Below the pieces are notes generated by a model. The model saw only the letters and a program-made list of their open reading frames with translations. It was not told where the DNA came from and did not search any database. Of a stretch of 64,000 nt of DNA, positions 37,882-47,111 are shown in pieces. How positions within the stretch are numbered: the first letter of the stretch is position 1; every line of letters starts with the position of its first letter. Source of the stretch: Micromonospora sp. NBC_00389 (lineage in GTDB: Bacteria > Actinomycetota > Actinomycetes > Mycobacteriales > Micromonosporaceae); contig NZ_CP107947.1 of NCBI RefSeq assembly GCF_036059255.1, positions 3,224,001 through 3,288,000 of the forward strand. Reading direction: 5' to 3'. The position numbers and the translations under genes are program-made.

Positions 37882-38178
37882 ATGGCCACCGACTACGACG
37901 CCCCGCGTCGCGACGAGGTCGACCTCGGCGAGGACAGCCTGGAAGAGCTCAAGGCCCGGCGCGTCGACTCGCAGTCCGGCGCGGTGGACGTCGACGAGGC
38001 CGAGGTAGCCGAGAGCTTCGAGCTGCCCGGTGCCGATCTGGCCGACGAGGAGCTCACGGTCAAGGTGCTACCGATGCAGCAGGACGAGTTCCGGTGCGCC
38101 CGCTGCTTCCTGGTACACCACCGCAGCCAGCTGGCGGTCGAGCGTAACGGCGAGCTGATCTGCCGCGAGTGCGTCTGA
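37882..38178 (+). CDS. DUF4193 protein
   Basis: 98 residues. The acidic N-terminus (LGEDSLEELKARRVDSQSG; VDVDEAEVAESFELPGAD) is followed by DEFRCARCFLVHHRSQLA and ICRECV, four Cys that probably bind zinc. This is the DUF4193 signature, conserved in actinobacteria and found near dut. Function unknown. GGGAGAG precedes the ATG. Confidence 0.92.
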   Translation: MATDYDAPRRDEVDLGEDSLEELKARRVDSQSGAVDVDEAEVAESFELPGADLADEELTVKVLPMQQDEFRCARCFLVHHRSQLAVERNGELICRECV

Positions 38179-38191
38179 CACTCACGACACC

Positions 38192-38221
38192 AGCGGCGGC
38201 CTCCTGATCGGGGCCGCCGCT
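38192..38221 (+). terminator. Perfect 10-bp hairpin after the DUF4193 gene
   Basis: AGCGGCGGCC pairs with GGCCGCCGCT around a ten-base loop, starting 13 bases after the stop. No U-run, so a GC-stabilised terminator. Confidence 0.65.
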
Positions 38222-38298
38222 GCCGGTGTAGGCGTGCGGCACCTGTGGGTACCTGCTTGACTCGTAGCGGGTAGCCAGAGCACCGGGAGGTTCGACCC

Positions 38299-39099
38299 AT
38301 GAGCGATCGAGGCGACACCACCACCGGCGGCGGCGCGGACGACCTCGGCGCCACGGTCGCGGCGTTGACCGCGGACGACATCGAGCCCGCCCAGCGCCGT
38401 CAACTGCTCACCCGGATGGTCGGGCAGGCCCGCGTCCGTGGGATCGCCGACCTGTTCAAGCCCCGCGCCGCCGTGCGCTGGATGGTCGACACCGTCGCCG
38501 AGATCGCCCCGCACATACCGGTGCGGGACCTGGCCACCCTGCGTCAGCACTTCCCCGGGTTGGATGACGACGCCCTGGCCGAGCGGTTGATCCGCAACGC
38601 GGCCCGGACCACCGCCGCGGTCGGCGCGGCCGGCGGGGGAGTCGCCGCCGTCGAGTGGACGGTCGCCCCGACCCTGCTCTCCGCGCCGGTGCTGCTCGCC
38701 GCCGAGACGGTCGCCGTGGTGGCGGTGGAGCTGAAGCTGGTCGGTGAGCTGCACGAGGTCTATGGCGTGCCGCTGGCGGACAGCGGCAACCAGCGGACGG
38801 TCGCCCTGGTGCACTCCTGGGCCACCCAACGCGGGGTCAATCCGATGGTGCCCGGCGTGGGGGTCGGCGCGGTGCTCGGCACCGCCGCCCGCAAGGAGCT
38901 GCGGGACACGCTGCTCCGGCGCTTTGGGCGCAACCTCACCACGCTCGGGCCGTTCCTCACCGGCGCCGCGGTGGCCAGCTTCCTCAACCGCCGGGCCACC
39001 CGGCAGATGGCCGACCAGCTCCAGGCGGACCTGCGCCGGCGTGGCATCGCCCGTCCGGCCCCGCCGCAGGCCCTCCCGGGCCCGCCGACCGGCACCTGA
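38299..39099 (+). CDS. Conserved actinobacterial protein with hydrophobic centre
   Basis: 266 residues; unrecognised family. A soluble N-terminus (ADDIEPAQRRQLLTRMVGQARVRGIADLFK) leads to a Gly/Ala-rich hydrophobic stretch (about 100-150) that could be a membrane hairpin. A basic C-terminal helix (RRATRQMADQLQADLRRRG) and a Pro tail follow. It somewhat resembles EcsC-type proteins in pattern only. GGGAGG precedes the ATG. The position between DUF4193 and dut is shared with other actinomycetes as I recall. Confidence 0.75.
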   Translation: MSDRGDTTTGGGADDLGATVAALTADDIEPAQRRQLLTRMVGQARVRGIADLFKPRAAVRWMVDTVAEIAPHIPVRDLATLRQHFPGLDDDALAERLIRNAARTTAAVGAAGGGVAAVEWTVAPTLLSAPVLLAAETVAVVAVELKLVGELHEVYGVPLADSGNQRTVALVHSWATQRGVNPMVPGVGVGAVLGTAARKELRDTLLRRFGRNLTTLGPFLTGAAVASFLNRRATRQMADQLQADLRRRGIARPAPPQALPGPPTGT

Positions 39100-39147
39100 G
39101 CGGGCCACGCACGTCGGCGCTGGTGGAAGCCGCTGCCGCCGGTGCGG

Positions 39148-39675
39148 TCAGCCCGGCTCGCCGGCCGGGTGGTCGACGGGCGATCGGGCGTCCCGCGCGG
39201 TCAGCAGCGCCTCGGCCAGCTCCACCGGGTGCCGGGTGCTCACCACCCAGAACGGGGTCGGATCGGCCGGGTCGTCGAGCACCACCTGCACGGCGCCGCC
39301 GATCCACGGCCGCTGCACCACGAAGGCGAGCGGGTCCGCGCCCACGCCGAGCACCTCACGGCGGCCGGCCGCGTCCAGCGGCACCACGTCGGCCACGAAG
39401 CGCACCGGCAGCCGGGCGTCGTCCACCCGTAGCTCGGAGTCGGCGACCGCGACCCGGATCCGGCCCAGCCACCACAGCCCGGCCGCGGCGGCCGGCAGCA
39501 GCACCGCGAACGGCAGCCAGGTGCGGACGCCGCCGGCGCCCATCCAGATCTCGACGGCCAGCAGCGCGGCGGCCAGGAGCCCGACCAGCCACAGCCACCA
39601 GGGCAGATCCAGCCGTTCGGCGTAGGCCGTGCGGGCCGCGACCGGCGACTGATCGGTGGACGGAGAGGGCGACAT
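39148..39675 (-). CDS. DUF3093 membrane protein
   Basis: 175 residues. Two membrane helices (WWLWLVGLLAAALLAVEIWM and WLPFAVLLPAAAAGLWWL) follow YAERLDLP, then a beta-rich domain with WIGGAVQVVLDD and FWVVSTRHPVELAEAL. This is the DUF3093 layout, of unknown role. ATG 39675 follows GGAG; the GTG two codons earlier lacks a spacer. Divergent from dut. Confidence 0.88.
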   Translation of the reverse strand: MSPSPSTDQSPVAARTAYAERLDLPWWLWLVGLLAAALLAVEIWMGAGGVRTWLPFAVLLPAAAAGLWWLGRIRVAVADSELRVDDARLPVRFVADVVPLDAAGRREVLGVGADPLAFVVQRPWIGGAVQVVLDDPADPTPFWVVSTRHPVELAEALLTARDARSPVDHPAGEPG

Positions 39676-39764
39676 GCTCACTCCTGCGAGGGTACGGCGC
39701 ACGGCGGCCCGGGTAACCGGCAGGATGGCAGGGTCACCCGATGAACCGGACGAAGAGGGGACCC

Positions 39765-40301
39765 GTGACCGACGTCGTACCCGTGCCCGTACGCCTGCTC
39801 GATGCCGAGCTGCCGCTGCCCGCGTACTCCCATCCCGGCGACGCCGGGGCCGACCTGGTGGCGGCCGCGGACGTGGAGCTGCCGCCCGGCGGCCGTGCTC
39901 TGGTGCCCACCGGCGTGGCCGTCGCACTGCCGGAGGGGTATGTGGGCCTGGTCCATCCCCGCTCCGGCCTGGCGGCCAGGCTCGGCGTGACGGTGCTCAA
40001 CGCGCCCGGTACGGTCGACGCCGGCTACCGGGGTGAGATCCTGGTCAACCTGATCAATCATGATCGGGAAACGCCGGCGAAGATCTCCCGGGGCGACCGG
40101 ATCGCCCAGCTCGTGGTCCAGCGGGTCGCACGGGCGCGGTTCGAGCCGGTGGCCGAGCTGCCCGGGTCCCGACGCGGCACCGGCGGGCACGGCTCCACCG
40201 GCGGGCACGCCGGGCTGGTGCCGTCGCCAGCGGGTCAGGACCGGGTCGAGCAGCGGCGGGACGAGCCGGGCCGAAGGTGGACGGAAGAGGTGGCAGGGTG
40301 A
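39765..40301 (+). CDS. dut: dUTP diphosphatase
   Basis: 178 residues from GTG 39765, which follows GAGGGG. All five trimeric dUTPase motifs are visible: [38 protein letters not shown] and the Gly-rich [10 protein letters not shown] tail. It hydrolyses dUTP to dUMP, keeping uracil out of DNA. A 25-residue extension follows motif V and is not needed for the fold. An earlier ATG at 39741 lacks a ribosome site. Confidence 0.96.
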   Translation: MTDVVPVPVRLLDAELPLPAYSHPGDAGADLVAAADVELPPGGRALVPTGVAVALPEGYVGLVHPRSGLAARLGVTVLNAPGTVDAGYRGEILVNLINHDRETPAKISRGDRIAQLVVQRVARARFEPVAELPGSRRGTGGHGSTGGHAGLVPSPAGQDRVEQRRDEPGRRWTEEVAG

Positions 40302-40326
40302 GTGTGAACAGCGGAGGGTGGGCGCA

Positions 40327-40998
40327 GTGATCTTCTCCCGAAAGCGGGCCGGTGCTGGACGGCACACCCGCGACGAGCGGGCCACCGAGGTCGGCGGCCA
40401 GGGGGTCGAGGAGTCGACGCCGGCGCTGGAACGCGGCCCGTACGACGTCTCCGAGGTCAACGACGACGTACAGCGCCTCGACCTGGGCAGCCTGCGCATC
40501 CCGGCGATCGCCGAGGTGGAGGTGCGGGTGCAGGCCGACCCGCAGGGCGTGATCCAGCAGGTGGTGCTGGTACACGGGGAGAACGCGCTGCAGCTCGGCG
40601 TCTTCGCCGCCCCCCGGTCCGAGGGGATCTGGGACGAGGTGCGCGAGGAGATCCGCCAGTCGCTGCTCCGCGACGGTGCCACCGCCCAGGAGGTCGACGG
40701 CGAGTACGGCCCCGAGCTGCACGCTCAGGTGAGCACCCCGGACGGCCCGACGAACCTGCGGTTCGTCGGTGTCGACGGGCCGCGCTGGATGGTCCGCGGC
40801 GTGTTCCAGGGCCCGGTGGCCACCGACCCGGCCACTGCCGGTCCGCTCGCCGAGTGCCTGGACGGCCTGGTGGTCGACCGGGGCCAGGAGGCGAAGCCGG
40901 TCCGCGAGCCGCTGCCGCTGCGCCTGCCCCAGGAGATCGCCGACCAGGCCGGAGCCGAGGCCGAGGGCGCCTCCGCCGCCGAGCCCCGCCAGGTCTGA
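40327..40998 (+). CDS. DUF3710 protein
   Basis: 223 residues. GPYDVSEVNDDVQRLDLGSLRIP and VQRLDL...IWDEVREEIRQSLL with GRWMVRGVFQGP-like WMVRGVFQGPVA mark DUF3710. The family is strictly actinobacterial and of unknown function. GGAGG lies about nine bases before the GTG. Placed directly after dut with 25 bases between, as in Streptomyces from memory. Confidence 0.9.
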   Translation: MIFSRKRAGAGRHTRDERATEVGGQGVEESTPALERGPYDVSEVNDDVQRLDLGSLRIPAIAEVEVRVQADPQGVIQQVVLVHGENALQLGVFAAPRSEGIWDEVREEIRQSLLRDGATAQEVDGEYGPELHAQVSTPDGPTNLRFVGVDGPRWMVRGVFQGPVATDPATAGPLAECLDGLVVDRGQEAKPVREPLPLRLPQEIADQAGAEAEGASAAEPRQV

Positions 40999-41112
40999 TC
41001 CACGCGCACCGGCCCGCCGGAACCGGCCCCGTCGGCGTACGCTGGCGGCACGGTTCCGGCGTCGCCGGTGCCAGCTGGGGACGGTGAGCGTGGAGAGGGT
41101 GACGCGGAGGTC

Positions 41113-41493
41113 ATGACGACCGACGAGAGCAGGGTGTCGCTGCGGCGCATCCTGCAACGGTTCACCGCCAGCGAGGCCGAGATCGACGCGCAGGAGCTGC
41201 GTCGGGAGAGCGCCGAGTGCGGCAGCGTCCCGGCCCAGCAGTGCTCCCGGGGTCAGGTGGTCTCGGTCGCCGGCCGGTTGCGCACCGTGGTCTACACGCC
41301 GCGGACCAACCTGCCCACCCTGGAAGCCGACCTGTACGACGGTAGCGACGTGGTCACCCTGGTCTGGCTGGGCCGGCGGCACATCGCCGGGATCGAGCCG
41401 GGGCGGCACCTGACCGCGCGCGGCCGGGTGGCGATGCGCGACGACCGCAAGGTCATCTACAACCCGTACTACGAGCTGGACTCGCCGAAGTGA
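41113..41493 (+). CDS. OB-fold nucleic-acid-binding protein
   Basis: 126 residues. CSRGQVVSVAGRLRTVVYTP, ADLYDGSDVVTLVWLGRRHIAGIEPGRHLTARGRV form an OB-fold beta barrel like tRNA_anti-codon domains. Probably single-stranded nucleic-acid binding. It follows DUF3710 and precedes DUF3159, so it belongs to this conserved block. GGAGAGG lies upstream; the ATG spacing is short. Confidence 0.82.
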   Translation: MTTDESRVSLRRILQRFTASEAEIDAQELRRESAECGSVPAQQCSRGQVVSVAGRLRTVVYTPRTNLPTLEADLYDGSDVVTLVWLGRRHIAGIEPGRHLTARGRVAMRDDRKVIYNPYYELDSPK

Positions 41494-41518
41494 CGGCGCT
41501 GCGGACGGAAGGTCGGCG

Positions 41519-42202
41519 ATGACCACGGGACAGCACCGGGCGGCACAGCCGGAGACCGGCCCTCCGGACGACGAGCGACTACCCACGATCGCCGAGCAGA
41601 TGGCCGACCAGCTCGGCGGCTGGCGAGGGCTGGTCGAGTCCAGCATCCCGGTGGTGGTCTTCGTGGTCGCCAACATCATCGGCGAGCTGCGGCCCGCGGT
41701 GATCGCCTCGATGGCCGTCGCGCTGCTGATCGCCGGGCTGCGGCTGGCCCAGCGCCGGCCGATCCGGCACGCGGTCAACGGGCTCTTCGGCGTCGGCATC
41801 GGCGCTGCCATCGCCTGGCGTACCGGCGACGAACGGGATTTCTACCTTCCCGGCATCCTCTACGGCATCGGCTACGGCGTCGCCCTGCTGATCTCGGCGG
41901 CCATCCGGCAGCCGCTGGTGGGCTGGATCTGGTCGGTGCTGGTGGCCAAGGGTCGCGCGGAGTGGCGGGACGACCCGAAGCTGGTGCGTACCTTCACCCA
42001 GCTGACCGTGCTCTGGGGCGTGGTGTGGCTGGCCAAGGTGGGCGTGCAGGCCGGGCTCTACCTCGCCCATCAGGACACCGCGCTGGGCGTGGCCCGGCTG
42101 GCGCTGGGCTACCCGCCGTACGCGCTGCTGCTGTTGATCACGGTCTGGACGGTGCGCCGGGTCACCCGGGAGCCGCAACCGACCCCGCTGCCCGGCGCCT
42201 GA
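41519..42202 (+). CDS. DUF3159 membrane protein
   Basis: 227 residues with five to six membrane helices. LGGWRGLVESSIPVVVFVVANIIG and GIGAAIAWRTGDERDFYLPGILYGIGYGVALL are DUF3159 markers. Function unknown; homologues often lie with potassium-transport genes. The ATG follows GGAAGG by seven bases. It converges on the Trk gene. Confidence 0.88.
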   Translation: MTTGQHRAAQPETGPPDDERLPTIAEQMADQLGGWRGLVESSIPVVVFVVANIIGELRPAVIASMAVALLIAGLRLAQRRPIRHAVNGLFGVGIGAAIAWRTGDERDFYLPGILYGIGYGVALLISAAIRQPLVGWIWSVLVAKGRAEWRDDPKLVRTFTQLTVLWGVVWLAKVGVQAGLYLAHQDTALGVARLALGYPPYALLLLITVWTVRRVTREPQPTPLPGA

Positions 42203-42207
42203 GCGCC

Positions 42208-42232
42208 CCCGCGGCTCAGCGTGAGCCGCGGG
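42208..42232. terminator. Perfect 11-bp hairpin between convergent genes
   Basis: CCCGCGGCTCA pairs with TGAGCCGCGGG around a GCG loop. It overlaps the Trk gene stop and follows the DUF3159 stop by five bases, serving both directions. Confidence 0.75.
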
Positions 42233-42905
42233 TCCGTTCGACGCTGTCCGGACCGAGGATCACCGCGCGGACCTGGTCCTCCACCTCGGCGGTGCAGACG
42301 AAGACCAACTCGTCGCCGGCCTCGATCGGGTCGTCCGGGCTGGGCACCAGGACCCGCTTGCCGCGCAGGATCGCCACCAGAGCGGCGTCGCGGGGCAGCG
42401 GCACGGCGTGGATCGGCTGACCGACGTACGGCGCGGTCGGCGGCAGCGTGATCTCGACCAGGTTCGCCTCGCCCTGCCGGAAGGTCATCAGCCGGACCAG
42501 GTCGCCGACGGTGACCGCCTCCTCGACCAGCGCGGCCATCACCCGCGGCTTGCTCACCGCGACGTCCACGCCCCACTGCTCGGTGAACAGCCACTCGTTC
42601 TCGGCCCGGTTGACCCGGGCGACCACGCGGGGCACCGCGAACTCGGTCTTGGCGAGCAGCGACACCACCAGGTTGACCTTGTCGTCGCCGGTCGCCGCGA
42701 CCACCACGTCGCAGCCGGCGACGTTGGCCTCCTCCAGGCTGGCCAGCTCGCAGGCGTCGGCCAGCACCCACTCGGCGGACGGCACCCGCTCCGGGCGCAG
42801 CATCTTCGGCTGGCGCTCGATCAGCATCACCTGGTGGCCGTTCTCGATCAACTCCTGGGCGATCGAGCGGCCCACGTTGCCGGCGCCCGCGATGGCGATC
42901 CGCAT
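42216..42905 (-). CDS. TrkA-type potassium uptake regulator (RCK), second copy
   Basis: 229 residues with an N-terminal Rossmann (AIAGAGNVGRSIAQELIENGHQVMLIER) and C-terminal TrkA_C (LVEITLPPTAPYVGQPIHAVPLP and DELVFVCTAE). RCK proteins of this kind gate Trk/Ktr channels according to nucleotide or c-di-AMP binding. It is separated by only three bases from the first copy at 42909, so the two are likely one complex. Mycobacterial equivalents are called CeoB/CeoC. Confidence 0.9.
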   Translation of the reverse strand: MRIAIAGAGNVGRSIAQELIENGHQVMLIERQPKMLRPERVPSAEWVLADACELASLEEANVAGCDVVVAATGDDKVNLVVSLLAKTEFAVPRVVARVNRAENEWLFTEQWGVDVAVSKPRVMAALVEEAVTVGDLVRLMTFRQGEANLVEITLPPTAPYVGQPIHAVPLPRDAALVAILRGKRVLVPSPDDPIEAGDELVFVCTAEVEDQVRAVILGPDSVERTRGSR

Positions 42906-42908
42906 GGC

Positions 42909-43574
42909 TCAGTGCCCCCCTTCCGGCGGTGTCGCCGCCACCGACGTGACCGTCGCCACGATGTGGTCGCTGACCAGCATGAAGACCTGGTCACCCTCCT
43001 GCACGACGGTGGAGGCGGTGGGCAGCGTGCCGATGCCGAAGCGGATCAGGTAGGCCACCCGTGCCCCGGTCGCCTCCTCCAGCGTGCGTACCGGCCGGCC
43101 GATCCAGTCCTTGTGCACCGGGACCTCGACGATCGACACCGTGCTCGTGGGGTCGCGGAAGATCTCCACGTTGCCCTCCGGCACCAGGTGCCGCAGCATC
43201 CGGTCGGCCGTCCAGCGCACGGTCGCCACGGTGGGGATGCCCAGCCGCTCGTAGACCTGTGCCCGGCGCTGGTCGTAGATGCGTGCCGCGACCCGGGACA
43301 CGCCGAACGTCTCCCGGGCCAGCCGGGCGGAGATGATGTTGGAGTTGTCTCCGCTGGAGACGGCCGCGAAGGCGTCCGCCCGCTCGATGCCGGCCTGCCG
43401 CAGGACGTCGCCGTCGAAGCCCGCCCCGGTCACCGTGATCCCGGCGAAGTCGGGGCCGAGCCGACGGAAGGCGTCGGCGTCCTGGTCGATCACCGCCACC
43501 GAGTGCCCCCGGGACTCCAGGCTGTGGGCGAGGGTCGACCCGACCCGGCCACATCCCATGATCACGACGTGCAC
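42909..43574 (-). CDS. TrkA-type potassium uptake regulator (RCK), first copy
   Basis: 221 residues. VIMGCGRVGSTLAHSLESRGHSVAVID is the NAD-binding loop; IVEVPVHKDWIGRPVRTLEE and DQVFMLVSD form the C-terminal regulatory domain. The GTG start follows GGGAGGG. Forms an operon with the second copy and diverges from the KimA-like permease across 162 bases, which supports a shared role in potassium control. Confidence 0.9.
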   Translation of the reverse strand: MHVVIMGCGRVGSTLAHSLESRGHSVAVIDQDADAFRRLGPDFAGITVTGAGFDGDVLRQAGIERADAFAAVSSGDNSNIISARLARETFGVSRVAARIYDQRRAQVYERLGIPTVATVRWTADRMLRHLVPEGNVEIFRDPTSTVSIVEVPVHKDWIGRPVRTLEEATGARVAYLIRFGIGTLPTASTVVQEGDQVFMLVSDHIVATVTSVAATPPEGGH

Positions 43575-43736
43575 GCTGTCCCTCCCAAGGTGCGTACCGC
43601 TCCCGCTTCCGGTGGCCTTCGGTGCGAGCCTGCCACGTCCGGGTCGACAGCGGGGACCGACCGTACCCCGTGGCCTCGGCCAGCCGTGATCGCCCACCCC
43701 CGCACTCTTGCCGTGGTGGTCGTAGTCTTGGCGTTC

Positions 43737-45830
43737 GTGGCCAGTCCCACCTCGCTGCTGAAGCGGCTGCTCGTCGGTCGACCGTTCCGGTCCGACCGGC
43801 TGCAGCACACCCTCCTGCCGAAGCGCATCGCGCTGCCCGTGTTCGCCTCCGACGCGCTGTCCAGCGTCGCGTACGCGCCTGACGAGATCCTTCTGACCCT
43901 CTCCATCGCCGGAGCCTCCGCGTACGTCTTCTCGCCGTGGATCGCGCTGGCGGTGGTCGTGGTCATGCTGACCGTGGTCGCCAGCTACCGGCAGAACGTG
44001 CATGCCTACCCCTCCGGTGGCGGGGACTACGAGGTGGCCACGGTCAACCTCGGCCCGAAGTTCGGCGTCGGCGTGGCCAGTGCCCTGCTGGTCGACTACG
44101 TGCTCACGGTGGCGGTGTCGGTCTCCTCCGGCGTGGCCAACCTCGGCTCGGTGGTGCCGTTCGTGGCCACCCACAAGGTCATGATCGCGGTGGCGGCGGT
44201 GGTGCTGCTGAGCGCGGTGAACCTGCGCGGCCTGCGCGAGTCGGGCACCGCGTTCGCCATCCCCACCTACGGCTTCGTGATCGTGATGGGCGGGATGCTG
44301 CTCACCGGGCTGGTCCGGGTCTTCGTACTGGGCGACGAACTCCGCGCGCCGAGCGCCGATCTGGTGATCCAGGCCGAGCACAGCGTGACCGGGTTCGCGC
44401 TGATCTTCCTGCTGCTGCGGACGTTCAGCTCGGGCGCCGCCGCGCTCACCGGAGTCGAGGCGATCTCCAACGGGGTGCCGGCGTTCAAGGCGCCGAAGAG
44501 CCGCAACGCCGCCACCACCCTGCTGCTGCTCGGCACCATCTCGGTGAGCATGCTGGTCGGGATCATCTGGCTGGCCCGGCTGACCCACCTGCAGTTCGTC
44601 GAGGACCCGGCCCTCCAGATCGTCTCCGGCCCCGAGGGGTACGTGCAGAAGACCGTCACCACCCAGCTCGGCGAGACGGTCTTCGGCTCCGGGTCGATCC
44701 TGCTCTACGTGGTGGCCGGGGTGACCGCCCTGATCCTGTTCCTGGCCGCGAACACCGCGTTCAACGGCTTCCCGGTGCTCGGCTCGATCCTCGCGCAGGA
44801 CCGTTACCTGCCCCGGCAGTTCCACACCCGGGGCGACCGGCTGGCGTTCTCCAACGGCATCGTCTTCCTCGCCGTCTTCGCGATCGTGCTGATCGTCGGC
44901 TTCCAGGCCGAGGTGACCCGGCTCATCCAGCTCTACATTGTCGGGGTCTTCGTCTCGTTCACCGTCTCCCAGGCCGGCATGATCCGGCACTGGAACCGGC
45001 ACCTGCGGACCGAGCGGGATCCGGAGGCGCGCCGCCGGATGCACCGGTCCCGGGCCATCAACACGTTCGGCATGGGCCTGACCGGCACGGTGCTGGTGAT
45101 CGTGCTGGTCACCAAGTTCCTGCTCGGCGCCTGGATCGCGATCGCCGCGATGGCGGTGATCTACGTGTTGATGCTGGGCATCCGCCGGCACTACGACCGG
45201 GTCGCCCAGGAGTTGACCCCGCCGGACGAGGGTCGCGCCGTGCTGCCCGCCCGTAACCACGCGATCGTGCTGGTCAGCAAGCTGCACCAGCCGACCCTGC
45301 GGGCTATCGCGTACGCCCGGGCCACCCGGCCGGACACGCTGACCGCGGTGACGGTCAACGTGGACGACAAGGACACCCGGGACCTGCAGGCCGAGTGGGA
45401 GCGGCGGGAGATGGCCATCCCGCTCACCGTGATCGACTCGCCGTACCGGGAGATCACCCGGCCGATTCTGGACTTCGTCGCCTCCACCCGCCGCAAGTCA
45501 CCCCGGGACGTGGTCACCGTCTTCATCCCGGAGTACGTGGTCGGACGCTGGTGGGAGAACCTGCTGCACAACCAGAGCGCGCTGCGCCTCAAGGGCCGCC
45601 TGCTCTTCGAACCGGGGGTGATGGTGGTCAGCGTTCCGTGGCAGCTCGCCTCGACCGCGAGCAAGAACCTGGACCGGCTGGACGCCACGCTGTCCCGGAC
45701 CCCGGCGCGCGGCCCACGGGTGGCCCCGCGCGGCACCCTGCCGCCGGTGGTCTCCGCGCCGGCAGGCGAGAGCGGACCGGTCGACGGCGGGCCGGTCGAC
45801 AGCGGGCCGGTCGGGACCGGCCGTGACTGA
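43737..45830 (+). CDS. APC-superfamily permease, KimA/YdaO-like potassium transporter
   Basis: 697 residues. LLKRLLVGRPFRSDRLQHTLLPKRIAL leads into FASDALSSVAYAPDEILLTL, which matches the KimA/YdaO signature (SSDALSSVAYGPEQ), and 12 membrane helices follow. A cytoplasmic C-terminal domain (from about 480) has HAIVLVSKLHQPTLRAIAYA. KimA is a c-di-AMP-controlled K+/H+ symporter; amino-acid transport is the older annotation. TAGTCT lies eight bases before GTG 43737. The tail has short GPVDGGPVDSGPV repeats. The neighbouring TrkA genes support potassium function. Confidence 0.88.
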   Translation: MASPTSLLKRLLVGRPFRSDRLQHTLLPKRIALPVFASDALSSVAYAPDEILLTLSIAGASAYVFSPWIALAVVVVMLTVVASYRQNVHAYPSGGGDYEVATVNLGPKFGVGVASALLVDYVLTVAVSVSSGVANLGSVVPFVATHKVMIAVAAVVLLSAVNLRGLRESGTAFAIPTYGFVIVMGGMLLTGLVRVFVLGDELRAPSADLVIQAEHSVTGFALIFLLLRTFSSGAAALTGVEAISNGVPAFKAPKSRNAATTLLLLGTISVSMLVGIIWLARLTHLQFVEDPALQIVSGPEGYVQKTVTTQLGETVFGSGSILLYVVAGVTALILFLAANTAFNGFPVLGSILAQDRYLPRQFHTRGDRLAFSNGIVFLAVFAIVLIVGFQAEVTRLIQLYIVGVFVSFTVSQAGMIRHWNRHLRTERDPEARRRMHRSRAINTFGMGLTGTVLVIVLVTKFLLGAWIAIAAMAVIYVLMLGIRRHYDRVAQELTPPDEGRAVLPARNHAIVLVSKLHQPTLRAIAYARATRPDTLTAVTVNVDDKDTRDLQAEWERREMAIPLTVIDSPYREITRPILDFVASTRRKSPRDVVTVFIPEYVVGRWWENLLHNQSALRLKGRLLFEPGVMVVSVPWQLASTASKNLDRLDATLSRTPARGPRVAPRGTLPPVVSAPAGESGPVDGGPVDSGPVGTGRD

Positions 45831-47094
45831 GCCGGACGTGCGGGCCGTGACACCTCCGCCGCCGAAGAGTGGGCTGGCCGAGGCGGAGCTGGTCGAGCTG
45901 ACCGTTGACGCGATCGCCCCCGGCGGGCACTGCGTGGCCCGGGTGGACGGGCAGGTGGTCTTCGTCCGGCACGCGCTGCCCGGCGAACGGGTGATCGCCG
46001 AGGTCACCGAGGTGCACCGGGGGTTCGTCCGAGCCGACGCGGTCACCGTGCTGGAAGCCTCCCCAGACCGCGTCGAGCCGCCCTGCCCGTACGCGAAGCC
46101 GGGCGCCTGCGGCGGCTGCGACCTGCAACACGTCGCCCCGGACGCGCAGCTGGCGTGGAAGGCCGCCGTGGTGCGCGAGCAGCTTGTCCGCCTCGGCGGG
46201 CTGACCGACGCCGAGCTGGACCAGCTCGGCGTCCGGGTCGAGGCGCTGCCCGGCGGGCTGCTGGGCTGGCGCTCCCGGGTCCGCTACGCGGTGGACGCCG
46301 CGGACCGGGCCGGCCTGCTCAAGCACCGCTCGCACGAGGTGGTGCCGATCGACCGCTGCCGCATCGCCCACCCCGCCATCCAGCAGCTGCCGGTGCTCAC
46401 GCCGACCGGCGCGCTCTGGCCGGCCGCCGAGGCGGTGGAGACCATCGCCAGCACCGGCGGGGACGTGACCGTCGCGGAGGTCCGCGACGGGGTGGCCACC
46501 CCGGTGAGCGGGCCGACCGTGGTCCGCGAGGTGGCCGCCGGGCGGGACTGGACGCTGCCCGCGTCCGCCTTCTGGCAGGTGCACCCGGCCGCTGCGGACA
46601 CCCTGTCCACGGCCGTGCTGGAACTGCTCGACCCGCGACCGGGTGAGCTGGCGTGGGACCTCTACGGCGGTGCCGGGCTGTTCGCCGCCGGGCTGGCCGC
46701 CCGGGTCGGTGCGACCGGCCGGGTGACCCTGGTGGAGGCGGCGCCGCAGGGCGTCGCCGCCGCCCGGGAGAACCTGGCCGATCTGCCCCGGGTCGAGGTG
46801 GTGTCGGCCCGGGTGGAGACCGCGCTGGCCCGCCGACGGATCACCGGCCCGGTCGACGTGGTGGTGCTCGACCCACCGCGCGCCGGAGCGGGCGCCCCGG
46901 TGGTCCGCGCGCTGGCCGCCGCCGGCCCACGGGCGATCGCGTACGTGGCCTGCGACCCGGCCGCCTTCGCCCGGGACGTGCGCACGTTCGCCGAGCTCGG
47001 TTGGCGGCTGACCGCGCTGCGCGGCTTCGACCTGTTCCCGATGACCCAGCACGTCGAGTGCGTCGGGCTGCTCCTCCCGCCGGCCGGGCACTAG
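45823..47094 (+). CDS. TRAM-domain RNA (uracil-5-)-methyltransferase
   Basis: 423 residues. An N-terminal TRAM domain (DAIAPGGHCVARVDGQVVF) is followed by the iron-sulfur Cys set at 88, 96, 99 and 179 (CPYAKPGACGGC, DRC). The SAM fold has YGGAGLF and DPPRAGAG, and the catalytic Cys377 (ACDPAAFARD) is followed by QHVECVGLLL. The RlmD/TrmA family methylates C5 of uracil in 23S rRNA or tRNA; the exact base is not readable. The start overlaps the KimA-like gene end by eight bases. Confidence 0.92.
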   Translation: MTEPDVRAVTPPPPKSGLAEAELVELTVDAIAPGGHCVARVDGQVVFVRHALPGERVIAEVTEVHRGFVRADAVTVLEASPDRVEPPCPYAKPGACGGCDLQHVAPDAQLAWKAAVVREQLVRLGGLTDAELDQLGVRVEALPGGLLGWRSRVRYAVDAADRAGLLKHRSHEVVPIDRCRIAHPAIQQLPVLTPTGALWPAAEAVETIASTGGDVTVAEVRDGVATPVSGPTVVREVAAGRDWTLPASAFWQVHPAAADTLSTAVLELLDPRPGELAWDLYGGAGLFAAGLAARVGATGRVTLVEAAPQGVAAARENLADLPRVEVVSARVETALARRRITGPVDVVVLDPPRAGAGAPVVRALAAAGPRAIAYVACDPAAFARDVRTFAELGWRLTALRGFDLFPMTQHVECVGLLLPPAGH

Positions 47095-47111
47095 CAGGGG
47101 AGCCGTCCTCC

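Noticed and set aside
43575..43736. c-di-AMP (ydaO-type) riboswitch before the KimA-like gene
   Set aside because: The gap is only 162 bases, shows no convincing multi-stem structure, and the gene appears leaderless.
42909..45287. 792-codon minus-strand frame joining the KimA-like region to the Trk gene
   Set aside because: Only the part from 43574 down to 42909 is the RCK protein. The upstream part is antisense to the permease and has repetitive His/Asp/Gly composition.
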